Below are positions 13,612-21,243 of a stretch of DNA of 34,581 bases, in pieces. Position 1 is the first letter of the stretch; each line of letters opens with the position of its first letter. The DNA comes from an uncultured Clostridia bacterium (GTDB taxonomy: Bacteria; Bacillota; Clostridia; Oscillospirales; Ruminococcaceae), in the NCBI GenBank assembly GCA_944387885.1, contig CALXGR010000021.1:1-34581 (forward strand), written 5' to 3'. The translations under genes and the position numbers were made by a program. The notes beneath the pieces were generated by a model. It worked only from the letters and a program-made list of their open reading frames with translations, did not search any database and was not told the DNA's origin.

Positions 13612-13625
13612 CATTTTCAGTCAAA
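13612..13625 (-). repeat. Second copy of the putative FruR operator
   Basis: TTTGACTGAAAATG is repeated exactly, in the same orientation, 84 bases upstream of the copy in the promoter spacer. Eighty-four bases is eight helical turns at 10.5, so both sites face the same side of the DNA and could be bridged by a looping DeoR-type oligomer. The repeat is seen directly; the protein is inferred. Confidence 0.65.
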
Positions 13626-13640
13626 TCCGGTCAGTCCATG

Positions 13641-13682
13641 ATAAAAAACAGCACCCGGGCTTTCTGCCGCCCTGGCGCTGTT
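13641..13682 (-). terminator. Terminator of the DUF3592 gene
   Basis: AACAGC-ACC-CGGGC pairs with GCCC-TGG-CGCTGTT (13647-13682) with two mismatches; on the - strand TTTTTTAT follows. It separates this gene from the fru operon. Confidence 0.8.
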
Positions 13683-13718
13683 CCTTCTTTTTCTATTGTT
13701 TTGAATGGCGTTCCCTGC

Positions 13719-14156
13719 TCAGAATACTCCTGCCACTTCCAGGATAATGAGCAGAATTCCCAATACCAGCAAAGCGGTTCCTCCCACCTTGAAGTTCAGG
13801 AAGATTTTGTCATTGGTTGCCCGGTCAGTATAAGAAACACCGGGTTTATTGGGGTCGTAGTAGATGGTCACATCTTCCCGGCTTACCTTATCCTCCTTGT
13901 GGGCGCCTTTGTTGCCCTGGCAGCGGTATTCCTCTCCATCCACGGTGTATTTATAAACAGGAAAGAAGGTATGGCCGTTTCCCATATTCCGGAAGTTCCG
14001 TGCCCCTACCACCTTTTCCACCACACCGGTTGCGGTGCTGGTGCAGCTCTGGTACAGTTCTGCATAATACTTCTGGGACACCTTGACTACCAGCCAGAAA
14101 GTCCCTCCCAAAATCATCAGAATTGCTCCGATCACAACTAAAACAGGTACGCCCAT
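13719..14156 (-). CDS. DUF3592 domain membrane protein
   Basis: 145 residues: an N-terminal helix (VPVLVVIGAILMILGGTFWLV), a central soluble region and a C-terminal helix (VGGTALLVLGILLIILEVAGVF). The middle contains TATGVVEKVV, FFPVYKYTVDGEEYRC and IYYDPNKPGVSYTDR, which match the DUF3592 pattern: a beta-rich domain between two helices ending in a YDPxxP motif. Function is unknown for the family. AGGAGG precedes the ATG by 8 bases. It has its own promoter and terminator, so it is a single-gene unit. Confidence 0.85.
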   Translation of the reverse strand: MGVPVLVVIGAILMILGGTFWLVVKVSQKYYAELYQSCTSTATGVVEKVVGARNFRNMGNGHTFFPVYKYTVDGEEYRCQGNKGAHKEDKVSREDVTIYYDPNKPGVSYTDRATNDKIFLNFKVGGTALLVLGILLIILEVAGVF

Positions 14157-14206
14157 GATTTATATTCCTCCTGCAACTTTTCGGGATTTTCCCTCATGCA
14201 GGAATC

Positions 14207-14215
14207 ATTGTACCA
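14207..14215 (-). promoter_or_regulatory. Extended -10 promoter of the DUF3592 gene
   Basis: On the - strand TGGTACAAT: TACAAT (14207-14212) with TG one base upstream. The -35 is weak (TATTCA at 17 bases), so the extended -10 carries it. Confidence 0.6.
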
Positions 14216-14257
14216 CATTTGGGAAGATTTGAATACTCTATTTTTAATTTTCACGCC

Positions 14258-15301
14258 TTAAAGGCTTTTCGCCAGGGTGCAGAAAGTCCGGCTGTTCCAA
14301 TCCTCAAAGCCGGGACAGAGAGAGAAGGTATACTCTGCCTTGGTTCCATCTGCCCCTTCAAAGCGGGCCAGGACCTGGTCCTTGCCGCTCTCATAGGTCC
14401 AGGTCCCCTCCTGGGCTTCCAAAGCGGTCAGCGCCCCCTGCCAATCCTCTTCCGTAATGGTCTCCAAAGCGGAGGGGTCCTGGGTGCTGTACCACTCATC
14501 TTCCCCGGTAAAGTCCACCGCCATAATCAGGCCGGCCATATCAGTGGTGTAATAGCCTTCCTCGTTCATCCACTCTTCCGGTTCCATGCCGAAGTCCCGG
14601 CCCCGCACCATCAGGTACCGGGCCAGTTCCTGGGCCGACCAGTCTGCCGGGGTGGAAAAATCAGTGATTCCGGCCAGCGCCAAAGCCCGGCACTGGTGGG
14701 TGAGAATATCATACTGATAGCCGTTCAGGCTCAGCTCAGCAGCCTGAGGGTCAGCGGGTCTTTCTGTCTGGACATCCTGGGTGTACCAGGCGCTGAGATA
14801 CTGGGGTTCTTTTGTCTCATCGGCGTACATCAGGAGATAGATATAGATGGCTCCATCCCCGTACTGAGGCCCCAGATAATAGGTCTCAGGCTGGTACCAG
14901 ACGGTAAAGTCCACCCGGCAGATCCCTGCCGTTCCCTCCTCCAGGGCATCGCGGTCCAGTCCTTGGGTATTCTGCAAAATTCTGGACAGTTCCTCCAGGC
15001 CTGCCCACTGATCAGGAGCAAGGTAGTATCCCTGGATGCCGCTCACCTCTTTATACCGGGTGGGCCAGTCCATGGATTCCTCCCAAAAGGCGGCTGCCCT
15101 GGTTTCCAGGGCCCGGGCCTCTTCCTGGGTAAAGGGGTCACTCCATCCCTCCCAGTAAGGCGGCTCCGCCGTGGCCTGGGCTTCGGTGGACTGGCCCTGG
15201 GGGTCCGGGGTAGTCTGGGCCGGGTCACTTTCCCGGCTGCACCCGGTCAGAATCAAGATTGCCGACAGTGCCAATGTGGGCACCAGTCTGCCTAACTTCA
15301 T
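14258..15301 (-). CDS. Uncharacterised lipoprotein
   Basis: 347 residues. Lipoprotein signal peptide MKLGRLVPTLALSAILILTGC with the lipidated Cys at 21, then a Ser/Thr/Pro/Gln-rich tether to about residue 48. The rest is a soluble, acidic and Trp/Tyr-rich domain (WEGWSDPFTQEEARAL, QVW-free core with repeated W, Y and E) that I do not recognise. It faces outward on the membrane. Start at 15301 is set by AAAGGAG 7 bases upstream and the signal peptide; the longer frame to 15388 covers the promoter. Single-gene unit; no terminator was clear in the ~100 bases after its stop. Role unknown. Confidence 0.85.
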   Translation of the reverse strand: MKLGRLVPTLALSAILILTGCSRESDPAQTTPDPQGQSTEAQATAEPPYWEGWSDPFTQEEARALETRAAAFWEESMDWPTRYKEVSGIQGYYLAPDQWAGLEELSRILQNTQGLDRDALEEGTAGICRVDFTVWYQPETYYLGPQYGDGAIYIYLLMYADETKEPQYLSAWYTQDVQTERPADPQAAELSLNGYQYDILTHQCRALALAGITDFSTPADWSAQELARYLMVRGRDFGMEPEEWMNEEGYYTTDMAGLIMAVDFTGEDEWYSTQDPSALETITEEDWQGALTALEAQEGTWTYESGKDQVLARFEGADGTKAEYTFSLCPGFEDWNSRTFCTLAKSL

Positions 15302-15344
15302 GAGAGTCACTCCTTTCCAGTTGCGGGGTTTTGTTTCTGATTTC

Positions 15345-15374
15345 AGGATAGCATACCCATCCCCCGCTGCGCAA
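15345..15374 (-). promoter_or_regulatory. Promoter of the lipoprotein gene
   Basis: On the - strand TTGCGC (15369-15374), 18-base spacer, TATCCT (15345-15350), about 45 bases before the ATG. Confidence 0.6.
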
Positions 15375-15417
15375 TCCCGTTCTCCCAAAAGTCCTTCTTT
15401 TACGAGGGTCCGGGATA

Positions 15418-15426
15418 TGATATACT
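15418..15426 (+). promoter_or_regulatory. Extended -10 promoter of the following membrane protein gene
   Basis: TGATATACT: TATACT at 15421-15426 with TG one base upstream; no convincing -35. It lies 28 bases before the ATG at 15455, divergent from the lipoprotein promoter. Confidence 0.55.
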
Positions 15427-15454
15427 GATAAAAAGCGGAAAAGGAGGCGTTTCC

Positions 15455-16045
15455 ATGCCTTTGAAAAAGATTTGGATCTCAAAAGGTCCCGGCGAAAAGA
15501 ACCGGTATGCCCTTTCCACCCTGGGCGGGATTCTGGGGATACTGGTTCTCCTCATGGTACTTACTATAGGAGGGACCTTCCTCACCCTCTATCTGTCTCT
15601 GCCCAAAGAAGCCGCCCTGGGCACTCTCTGCATTGGAGCTGTGGTCCTGGGGGTGGTTCTGGCTTTGGGCGCTGGCCGCCGTTCCCTGCGGGAGTCCCTG
15701 GTATTTTTCCTGACCCAGGATGACCGGCTGTATATGCTGGATTCCCGGACCCTGGCCTCCTACCGCCGGGGAGTGCTGGGATTTACCTCCATGACCCTGG
15801 ACACTCAGAAGGTGCTGAACCGGCTGGCTGCCTCCCCCACTCTCCCACCCCAGGCACTGGAAATTCTGACTGTGAAAAAAATTCGGGAGTACCCTGACTT
15901 TTCCCGGGTCAGCTGCCTTATCCGCCGTCCCACGGGAGAGACCGGCCGGTGGGAGTTTTGCCTGCCCTCCGGATATCCGGACGAGGACCTGCTCCGGTTT
16001 CAGCTGGAGCGGCGGCAAGGGTTTGATTTTTCCCCGGAAAAATAA
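15455..16045 (+). CDS. Uncharacterised two-helix membrane protein
   Basis: 196 residues. Short basic N terminus, two adjacent membrane helices (TLGGILGILVLLMVLTIGGTFLTLYL and GTLCIGAVVLGVVLALGAG), then about 120 soluble residues starting SLRESLVFFLTQDDRLYMLDSRTL and ending WEFCLPSGYPDEDLLRFQLER. I do not recognise the family. By the positive-inside rule the soluble part is cytoplasmic. GGAGG is 7 bases before the ATG. It stands between a divergent lipoprotein gene and an XRE regulator gene, with no overlap with either. Confidence 0.8.
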   Translation: MPLKKIWISKGPGEKNRYALSTLGGILGILVLLMVLTIGGTFLTLYLSLPKEAALGTLCIGAVVLGVVLALGAGRRSLRESLVFFLTQDDRLYMLDSRTLASYRRGVLGFTSMTLDTQKVLNRLAASPTLPPQALEILTVKKIREYPDFSRVSCLIRRPTGETGRWEFCLPSGYPDEDLLRFQLERRQGFDFSPEK

Positions 16046-16150
16046 CCGGATGTTAAAAAAACGGGCAAAAGTGACCGCTTTGGTTGGTGGAAGTTTTTCT
16101 CCTCCGCCGGTATACTTATAACCGAAAAGCCAAACAAGGAGGATTTAGTT

Positions 16151-16600
16151 ATGAGTTTAGGAAGCAGCTTGTATTCTGCCCGGAAGAAAAGCGGACTGTC
16201 CCAGGAGAATGTAGCCGAGAAGCTGGGAGTCAGCCGCCAGACCATTTCCAAGTGGGAGACCGGGGAGACCCTCCCCGACATCCGCCAGTCCAAAGGTCTG
16301 GCCCAGCTTTATCACATGACCCTGGACGAGCTGTTCGAGTATGATTTTGACGAGGCCCAGGCCCAGCAGATGATCGACTCCGTCAGCGAGAAGGCCCAGG
16401 AGAAGATCAACTGGAACAAGGTCTGGAGCAAGAAATACCCGGTACTGGCCACCTACCAGGAGAAGGTAAAGGTCAGCGATTACGCTCCCGCCCTGGAGGA
16501 GATGATGACCCGGCTCAGCGTGGAATACGGATACAACCGCACCGATTCCCTTTTGGTGCTGAAGGATATCCTGGCCCGAGTCTGGAAGGGACAGGTATAA
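16151..16600 (+). CDS. XRE-family regulator with C-terminal extension
   Basis: 149 residues. HTH at 1-65: SLYSARKKSGLSQENVAEKLGVSRQTISKWETGETLPD, then LAQLYHMTLDELFEYD. The remaining ~80 residues are charged and helical (AQAQQMIDSVSEKAQEKINWNKVWSKKYP) with no membrane segment; they may dimerise or sense a ligand. AAGGAGG lies 8 bases before the ATG. TATACT at 16111-16116 is a possible -10. It faces a second XRE gene across a shared terminator. Confidence 0.92.
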   Translation: MSLGSSLYSARKKSGLSQENVAEKLGVSRQTISKWETGETLPDIRQSKGLAQLYHMTLDELFEYDFDEAQAQQMIDSVSEKAQEKINWNKVWSKKYPVLATYQEKVKVSDYAPALEEMMTRLSVEYGYNRTDSLLVLKDILARVWKGQV

Positions 16601-16609
16601 TAAAAGATG

Positions 16610-16650
16610 AAAAAAGCCGCCGGAAGCGAATCTGCTCCGGCGGCTTTTTT
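16610..16650. terminator. Bidirectional terminator between two convergent XRE genes
   Basis: 15-bp stem AAAAAAGCCGCCGGA (16610-16624) / TCCGGCGGCTTTTTT (16636-16650) with an 11-base loop, T runs on both strands. The stop codon of the - strand gene (16649-16651) is inside it. Confidence 0.95.
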
Positions 16651-17041
16651 AGTTTTCTTTTCTCAGGGTCCAAAGAGCCAGGCAGGCAAGCCCCAGTCCC
16701 AGCATGGGGACAGCCTGTTCCTGCCCTGCCTGCCCCAGGGCAGACAGAACCGTTACGCCAATTCCCATAGCCAGGGCCACCCCTTTTAATACAAGAGATA
16801 TAAGGGCATCCAGCTTTTCTTTTTCCGGGGCTTTGCCGGCCCTTCCCTGCAGCAGTTCATCCAGGGACAGGTCCAGCTCCCGGGCCAGAGCGGGAAGTGT
16901 CCCGATGTCAGGGCAGGACAGGTCTCTCTCCCATTTGGACACTGCCTTATCGGTAACTCCCAGCTTTTGTGCCAGCTCCAGCTGAGTCATCTTTTTTTCT
17001 TTTCTTCTATCGGCAATCACGCCGCCCAGGCTTTTTTCCAT
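16649..17041 (-). CDS. XRE-family regulator with two C-terminal membrane helices
   Basis: 130 residues. HTH: VIADRRKEKKMTQLELAQKLGVTDKAVSKWERDLSCPD, then LPALARELDLSLDELLQG (to about 68); a charged linker; then two hydrophobic stretches LISLVLKGVALAMGIGVTVLSAL and AVPMLGLGLACLALWTL before a short basic end. The form is a membrane-tethered repressor. AAGGAG lies 9 bases before the ATG. A weak promoter (TTGAAA, 17 bases, TAGGCT) lies upstream on the - strand at about 17068-17096. Target genes are unknown, likely its own. Confidence 0.9.
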   Translation of the reverse strand: MEKSLGGVIADRRKEKKMTQLELAQKLGVTDKAVSKWERDLSCPDIGTLPALARELDLSLDELLQGRAGKAPEKEKLDALISLVLKGVALAMGIGVTVLSALGQAGQEQAVPMLGLGLACLALWTLRKEN

Positions 17042-17274
17042 GGCAATCCACTCCTTCGTCGGTTGTTGCTTTCAGCCTACACCAAGGCCCTGTATTTTTC
17101 AACCGCCCTGTGGTTTCCCTCTCTCGACCATCAGTTTATCTTCCGAAACAAACATTATTTTGACATTTTCTCCGACTTGCTTTTTGGATTATATTCCATC
17201 TCCTGAACGCCGGTTCTTTTTTCTACAATCAAAAGCATATTCTCCCACAGAGGTATTCTGGGGAGGTGACCTTT

Positions 17275-17997
17275 ATGCTGGAACTGTTTTTACAATTTGT
17301 ACTGGGGAAATTTCTTTTCCTGGCCCTGCATCTGGAGAGCGGCAGCTTTCCCCGTCCCCTCTCCCCCAAGCAGGAGCAGGAGGCGTTCGCCCGGTTAGCG
17401 CAGGGGGATTCCTCTGCCCGGGACCTTATCATTCAGCACAATCTCCGGCTGGTGGTGCACATGGCAAAAAAATACCGGTGCGACACGGAATCCCTGGACG
17501 ATTTGGTAAGCATTGGCACCATCGGCCTGATCAAGGCAGTCTCCACCTTCCGCCCGGAACGGGGAAGCCGTTTTTCCACCTATGCCAGCCGGTGCATTGA
17601 GAATGAAATCAAAATGTATTTCCGCCACAGCCGCCGGGGTGCAGTCACGGTCTCCCTGCAGGAGCCCATTGAAACCGGCCGGGCAGACAGTGAGCTGACG
17701 GTGGCCGACCTGTTGGCGGACGATTTTGTGCTCACCGACGGCCTGGAACACCGGGAGGAGCTGGTGCTTCTCCGCCGTGCCCTGGACCGGCTGCCCGCCC
17801 GGCTCAAGCTGATCCTCACCCTCCGGTATGGGCTGGATGGTCACAAAGCCCTGACCCAGCAGCAGACCGCCCAGCGTCTGGGAATCAGCCGGAGCTATGT
17901 ATCCCGTCTGGAGAAAAAGGGACTGCTGACCCTGGAAAAAGCCCTCTCTTCCTCCGGCAAAAAGAACTTGCAAATCTTCCGAAAAGGGATAGAATAA
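17275..17997 (+). CDS. sigK: RNA polymerase sporulation sigma factor sigma-K, with pro-sequence
   Basis: 240 residues. Late mother-cell sigma factor that drives coat and cortex genes in endospore formation. Region 2: DLIIQHNLRLVVHMAKKYRC, DLVSIGTIGLIKAVSTF, TYASRCIENEIKMYFRH. Region 4: RLPARLKLILTLRYGLDG and the HTH RLGISRSYVSRLEKK. The first ~18 residues MLELFLQFVLGKFLFLAL followed by SFPRPLS align with the membrane-inserting pro-sequence of Bacillus pro-sigma-K, so cleavage by a SpoIVFB-type protease is expected. The gene is uninterrupted (no skin element). A near-perfect ribosome site GGGAGGTGA ends 5 bases before ATG 17275; a GTG at 17266 overlaps it. I found no convincing sigma-E/K promoter in the 230 bases upstream. 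Confidence 0.93.
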   Translation: MLELFLQFVLGKFLFLALHLESGSFPRPLSPKQEQEAFARLAQGDSSARDLIIQHNLRLVVHMAKKYRCDTESLDDLVSIGTIGLIKAVSTFRPERGSRFSTYASRCIENEIKMYFRHSRRGAVTVSLQEPIETGRADSELTVADLLADDFVLTDGLEHREELVLLRRALDRLPARLKLILTLRYGLDGHKALTQQQTAQRLGISRSYVSRLEKKGLLTLEKALSSSGKKNLQIFRKGIE

Positions 17998-18061
17998 AAA
18001 TAGAGAGGGATGATATAAGGGGCGCAGGCCCGGGAGAATCCCTTCACAAGGAGGCTGAACC

Positions 18062-18652
18062 ATGAAAAAAATCATCACCATCGGCCGGGAATTCGGCGCA
18101 GGCGGCAGCACCATCGGGCGGGCAGTGGCCAAGACCCTGGGAATCGCCTATTATGACCGGGATCTGATCATCCGCACAGCGGCTGCCAGCACCAACCTGA
18201 CCCCTGAGGAGGTTCGGCAGTGGGACGAACGGGTCCCTCATGAATTCGGGCTTTCCCAGAGTCTGTTCAACTTTTACTCCAAGCCCCTCAGCGAGCAGCT
18301 GTGGCAGGCTCAGGTGGAGGCCATCCGGAACATGGCCGACCGGGAAAGCTGTGTCATTGTGGGACGGAATGCGGACTACATTCTCCGGGAGTTTGATCAC
18401 TGCCTGCGGGTGTTCCTTCACGCTGACCCCGCCTGGCGGCTGAACCACATGCTGGAGCTGCGGCCTGACAGCACCCTGGAAGAGGTCCAGGCTGAGATGG
18501 AGCGCTCCGACAAGGCCCGGGCCGGGTACTGCAAGCGGTTTACCGGCCAGTATTACGGAGACCTGCGGAACTACGATCTTTCCATCAATGTTGGAAAAAT
18601 CGGCTTTGAGAAGGCCATTCAGATGGTTCTGGATGCGGCAAAAGACCTGTAA
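18062..18652 (+). CDS. Cytidylate kinase-like family protein
   Basis: 196 residues with a P-loop GREFGAGGSTIG at 8-19 in the form typical of the cytidylate-kinase-like family (PF13189), then ALGIAYYDRDLI, VIVGRNADYIL and a lid-like RSDKARAGYCKRFTGQYYGD, LSINVGKIGFEKA. True Cmk is usually larger (about 220) and pairs with other genes, so the nucleotide substrate is uncertain. AAGGAGG lies 6 bases before the ATG. It follows sigK by 64 bases with no terminator between, so both may be on one transcript, though a sporulation role is not implied by its sequence. Confidence 0.88.
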   Translation: MKKIITIGREFGAGGSTIGRAVAKTLGIAYYDRDLIIRTAAASTNLTPEEVRQWDERVPHEFGLSQSLFNFYSKPLSEQLWQAQVEAIRNMADRESCVIVGRNADYILREFDHCLRVFLHADPAWRLNHMLELRPDSTLEEVQAEMERSDKARAGYCKRFTGQYYGDLRNYDLSINVGKIGFEKAIQMVLDAAKDL

Positions 18653-18677
18653 TTCCCTGGCTTTTCACCCTTTTCCC

Positions 18678-18706
18678 TTGACAGGAAGGGGCTAATACCT
18701 TATAAT
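18678..18706 (+). promoter_or_regulatory. Strong promoter of the amino acid transporter operon
   Basis: TTGACA (18678-18683), exactly 17 bases, TATAAT (18701-18706): a consensus sigma-A promoter, the best in the window. The start near 18713 gives a leader of about 135 bases. Confidence 0.9.
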
Positions 18707-18730
18707 ATTTAGGCATAGGGCGCATATCAA

Positions 18731-18768
18731 AGGCGATAGCAAACCGATTCGTTGCTATTGCCTTTTTC
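18731..18768 (+). terminator. Attenuator-like terminator in the transporter leader
   Basis: AGGCGATAGCAA (18731-18742) pairs with TTGCTATTGCCT (18752-18763), one G-U, followed by TTTTC. Because it lies downstream of the consensus promoter and upstream of the first gene it would cut most transcripts at about 55 nt unless relieved. A second hairpin ACGCCC/GGGCGT (18793-18809) follows. No known riboswitch or T-box motif is recognisable, and there is no ATG in the leader. It could alternatively end transcripts of the upstream gene, or make a small RNA. Confidence 0.65.
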
Positions 18769-18847
18769 TGTTTCCCCTATCATTGGTTGCTTACGCCCGG
18801 AGGGGGCGTTTGCATAAATAACATATCAAGGAAAGGAACCAAACATC

Positions 18848-19693
18848 ATGAAAAAGCTGATTGCATTTGCACTGGCTTTGGTTCTGGCTCTGTCCCTGGT
18901 AGCTTGCGGCTCCACCGCCCCTGCTACTGACGACGCTGCCAACTCCGAGGCCACCGCTGCTCCCGATGCCGCCGCTGAAGGCGACGCTGCCGAGGGTGAC
19001 GCCACCGCTTCTGACGGCAAGGTATGGGTCGTTGCCACCGATACCGTCTTCAAGCCCTTCGAGTATACCGACGAGAGCGGTAACTTCGTAGGTATCGACG
19101 TCGACATCCTGGCCGCCATCGCTGAGGACCAGGGCTTCCAGTACGAGCTGAAGAGCCTGGGCTGGGACGGCGCCATTGCTGCCTGCCAGTCCGGTCAGGC
19201 TGACGGTATGATCGCCGGCGCTTCCATCACTGCAGAGCGTCAGGAGTCCGGCTGGATGTTCTCTGACGGTTACTACACCGCCACCCAGACCATGACCGTT
19301 GCTGAGAACTCCGACATCGCTGGTTTTGAGGATCTGGAAGGCAAGACCGTTGCCGTTAAGATCGGCACTCAGGGCGCTGCTTACGCCGAGAGCCTGAAGG
19401 ACGAGTATGGCTTCACCATCCAGTCCTTCGAGGATTCCCCCACCATGTATCAGGCAGTTCTGGGCGGCCAGTGTGTTGCCTGCTTTGAGGACACCCCCAT
19501 TATGCAGGCTTCCATCAAGGACGGCGGCCTGGCTCTGAAGGTGCTGGAGAACACCGCCAACGAGGGCGGCGACTACGGCTTCGCCATTTTCAGTGAGAAC
19601 AGCCAGGAGCTGCTGGATATGTTCAATGCCGGTCTTGCCAACATCAAGGCAAACGGCAAGTATGACGAAATCCTTGCCAAGTACCTGGGCTAA
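18848..19693 (+). CDS. Amino acid ABC transporter substrate-binding lipoprotein
   Basis: 281 residues. Lipoprotein signal MKKLIAFALALVLALSLVAC with lipidated Cys20, then a 38-residue Ala/Asp/Glu/Thr-rich tether. The family 3 solute-binding domain starts KVWVVATDTVFKPFEYTDESGNFVGIDVDILAAIAE and includes SLGWDGAIAACQSGQADGMIAG, SITAERQESGWMFSDGYY and GKTVAVKIGTQGAAYAES, typical of polar amino acid (glutamine-type) binders. It captures the ligand outside and hands it to the permease encoded next. Its codons are those of a highly expressed gene. AAGGAAAGGAACC precedes the ATG by about 8 bases. The exact amino acid cannot be deduced. Confidence 0.94.
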   Translation: MKKLIAFALALVLALSLVACGSTAPATDDAANSEATAAPDAAAEGDAAEGDATASDGKVWVVATDTVFKPFEYTDESGNFVGIDVDILAAIAEDQGFQYELKSLGWDGAIAACQSGQADGMIAGASITAERQESGWMFSDGYYTATQTMTVAENSDIAGFEDLEGKTVAVKIGTQGAAYAESLKDEYGFTIQSFEDSPTMYQAVLGGQCVACFEDTPIMQASIKDGGLALKVLENTANEGGDYGFAIFSENSQELLDMFNAGLANIKANGKYDEILAKYLG

Positions 19694-19706
19694 GTAAGAT
19701 TCCACG

Positions 19707-19740
19707 GGGACGCCTGGTGTTTGCAGGCGTCCCTGCTTTT
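19707..19740 (+). terminator. Intercistronic hairpin between binding protein and permease genes
   Basis: Perfect 10-bp stem GGGACGCCTG (19707-19716) / CAGGCGTCCC (19724-19733), then TGCTTTTG. A partial terminator or 3' stabiliser here would give more binding protein than permease, a common need in ABC importers. Confidence 0.75.
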
Positions 19741-19774
19741 GTATCACCGATTTTCTCTGAAGGGAGTTTTGTCC

Positions 19775-20449
19775 TTGATCCGCATTATCACCACCTACGG
19801 CGGCCTGCTGCTGACCGCCATGGGCCAGACCTTGCTGCTGGCCCTCTGCGGGCTCTTCTTTGCCTGTATTCTGGGCCTGATTTTCGGCCTTCTCAGCGTG
19901 CTGAAAAACAGGGTCTGCAACATTGTCTCCATTATCTTTGTTGACGCCATCCGGGGCGTGCCCATGATCGTGCTGGCCTTCTATATCTACTTTGGTATGC
20001 CGGCCCTCTTCAACGGTCTGATGGGGTACAACGCCGTCACCCTTACCGCCCTTCAGGCCGGCACCATCTGCCTGTCCCTGAACTGCGGCGCTTATATGGC
20101 CGAAATCATCCGTGCCGGTATCCAGAGCGTGGACAAGGGTCAGATGGAGGCAGCCCGGAGTCTGGGCCTGCCCTACTGGAAAGCCATGTACCGGGTCGTT
20201 CTTCCTCAGGCCATCCGGACCATGATTCCCAGCATCATCAACCAGTTCATCATCACCCTGAAGGATACCTCCATTCTTTCGGTCATCGGCTTCCCCGAAC
20301 TGGTCAATACCGCCAAGAACGTTGTGGCCAACTCCTTCCGGACCTTTGAAGTCTGGACCATTGTGGCAGTCATGTATTTGATCATCATTACCGTTTTGTC
20401 CCGTGTGGCAAAGATTCTGGAAAGGAGGCTCAACCGTGGCAGAGAATAA
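19775..20449 (+). CDS. Amino acid ABC transporter permease
   Basis: 224 residues, about five membrane helices ([39 protein letters not shown] and others). The conserved ATPase-contact loop of His/Glu/Gln permeases is present: [24 protein letters not shown] followed by [21 protein letters not shown]. Start is TTG at 19775, selected by AGGGAG 8 bases upstream; a frame from 19721 exists but begins inside the intercistronic hairpin. It overlaps the ATPase gene by 14 bases. Only one permease gene is present, so the channel is presumably a homodimer. Confidence 0.93.
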   Translation: MIRIITTYGGLLLTAMGQTLLLALCGLFFACILGLIFGLLSVLKNRVCNIVSIIFVDAIRGVPMIVLAFYIYFGMPALFNGLMGYNAVTLTALQAGTICLSLNCGAYMAEIIRAGIQSVDKGQMEAARSLGLPYWKAMYRVVLPQAIRTMIPSIINQFIITLKDTSILSVIGFPELVNTAKNVVANSFRTFEVWTIVAVMYLIIITVLSRVAKILERRLNRGRE

Positions 20450-21176
20450 TGTAAAAATCCATGTGAGCCATCTGAAAAAGAGCTTTGGCAACCTGGAAGT
20501 CTTGAAAGATGTTTCGGTAGATGTTACCCAGGGAGAAGTGGTGGTTGTTCTTGGCCCCTCCGGCAGCGGCAAATCCACCTTCCTCCGGTGTCTGAATCGT
20601 CTGGAGACCATCACTGACGGTCAGGTCATTGTAGACGGCTATGACATTACCGACAAGAAAACCGACATCAACAAGGTGCGGGAGAACATCGGCATGGTGT
20701 TCCAGCACTTTAACCTGTTCAACAACCTGAATGTCATGGGGAACATGATCCTGGCCCCCACTGAGCTGAAAAAGGCCACCAAGGCTGAGGCCACCGCAAA
20801 CGCTTTGAAGCTGCTCAAGCGGGTAGGTCTGCTGGATAAGGCCGAGGCTTATCCCAGCCAGCTTTCCGGCGGTCAGAAGCAGCGTGTGGCCATTGCCCGG
20901 GCTCTGGCTATGAACCCTGACATCCTTCTCTTTGACGAGCCTACCAGCGCTCTTGACCCCGAAATGGTAGGCGAAGTGCTTCAGGTCATGAAGCAGCTGG
21001 CCAGCGAGGGAATGACCATGGTGGTGGTCACCCACGAAATCGGCTTTGCCCGTGAAGTTGCCAGCCGGGTCATCTTTATGGAAGGGGGCTATATTGTGGA
21101 GGAAGGCACTCCCGAAGAAGTGCTGGACCACCCCAAAGAAGCCCGTACCATTGATTTTCTCAGCAAGGTTCTGTAA
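20436..21176 (+). CDS. Amino acid ABC transporter ATP-binding protein
   Basis: 246 residues. Walker [10 protein letters not shown] at 40-48, Q-loop Gln90, signature LSGGQ at 143-147, Walker B LLFDEP at 164-169, switch His in [10 protein letters not shown]. Strongly GlnQ-like ([19 protein letters not shown]). Start is GTG at 20436 preceded by AAAGGAGG; the longer frame from 20403 lies inside the permease gene. Last gene of the importer operon; a strong terminator follows. Confidence 0.95.
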   Translation: MAENNVKIHVSHLKKSFGNLEVLKDVSVDVTQGEVVVVLGPSGSGKSTFLRCLNRLETITDGQVIVDGYDITDKKTDINKVRENIGMVFQHFNLFNNLNVMGNMILAPTELKKATKAEATANALKLLKRVGLLDKAEAYPSQLSGGQKQRVAIARALAMNPDILLFDEPTSALDPEMVGEVLQVMKQLASEGMTMVVVTHEIGFAREVASRVIFMEGGYIVEEGTPEEVLDHPKEARTIDFLSKVL

Positions 21177-21203
21177 ACTTGATTTCTTTCCTGATTTTAT
21201 AAC

Positions 21204-21238
21204 AAAAACTCCGGACCCAATCAGGGTCCGGAGTTTTT
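21204..21238. terminator. Bidirectional terminator after the amino acid transporter operon
   Basis: AAAAACTCCGGACCC (21204-21218) / GGGTCCGGAGTTTTT (21224-21238), 5-base loop, T runs on both strands; it also ends the convergent membrane protein gene whose stop is at 21244. Confidence 0.95.
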
Positions 21239-21243
21239 CTATT

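Noticed and set aside
18713..18847. T-box or known riboswitch in the amino acid transporter leader
   Set aside because: The leader before the terminator is only about 55 nt and lacks T-box or other recognisable conserved motifs; kept as an unassigned attenuator.
18791..20614. 607-codon - strand frame opposite the amino acid transporter genes
   Set aside because: Antisense shadow crossing three genes of a clear ABC importer.
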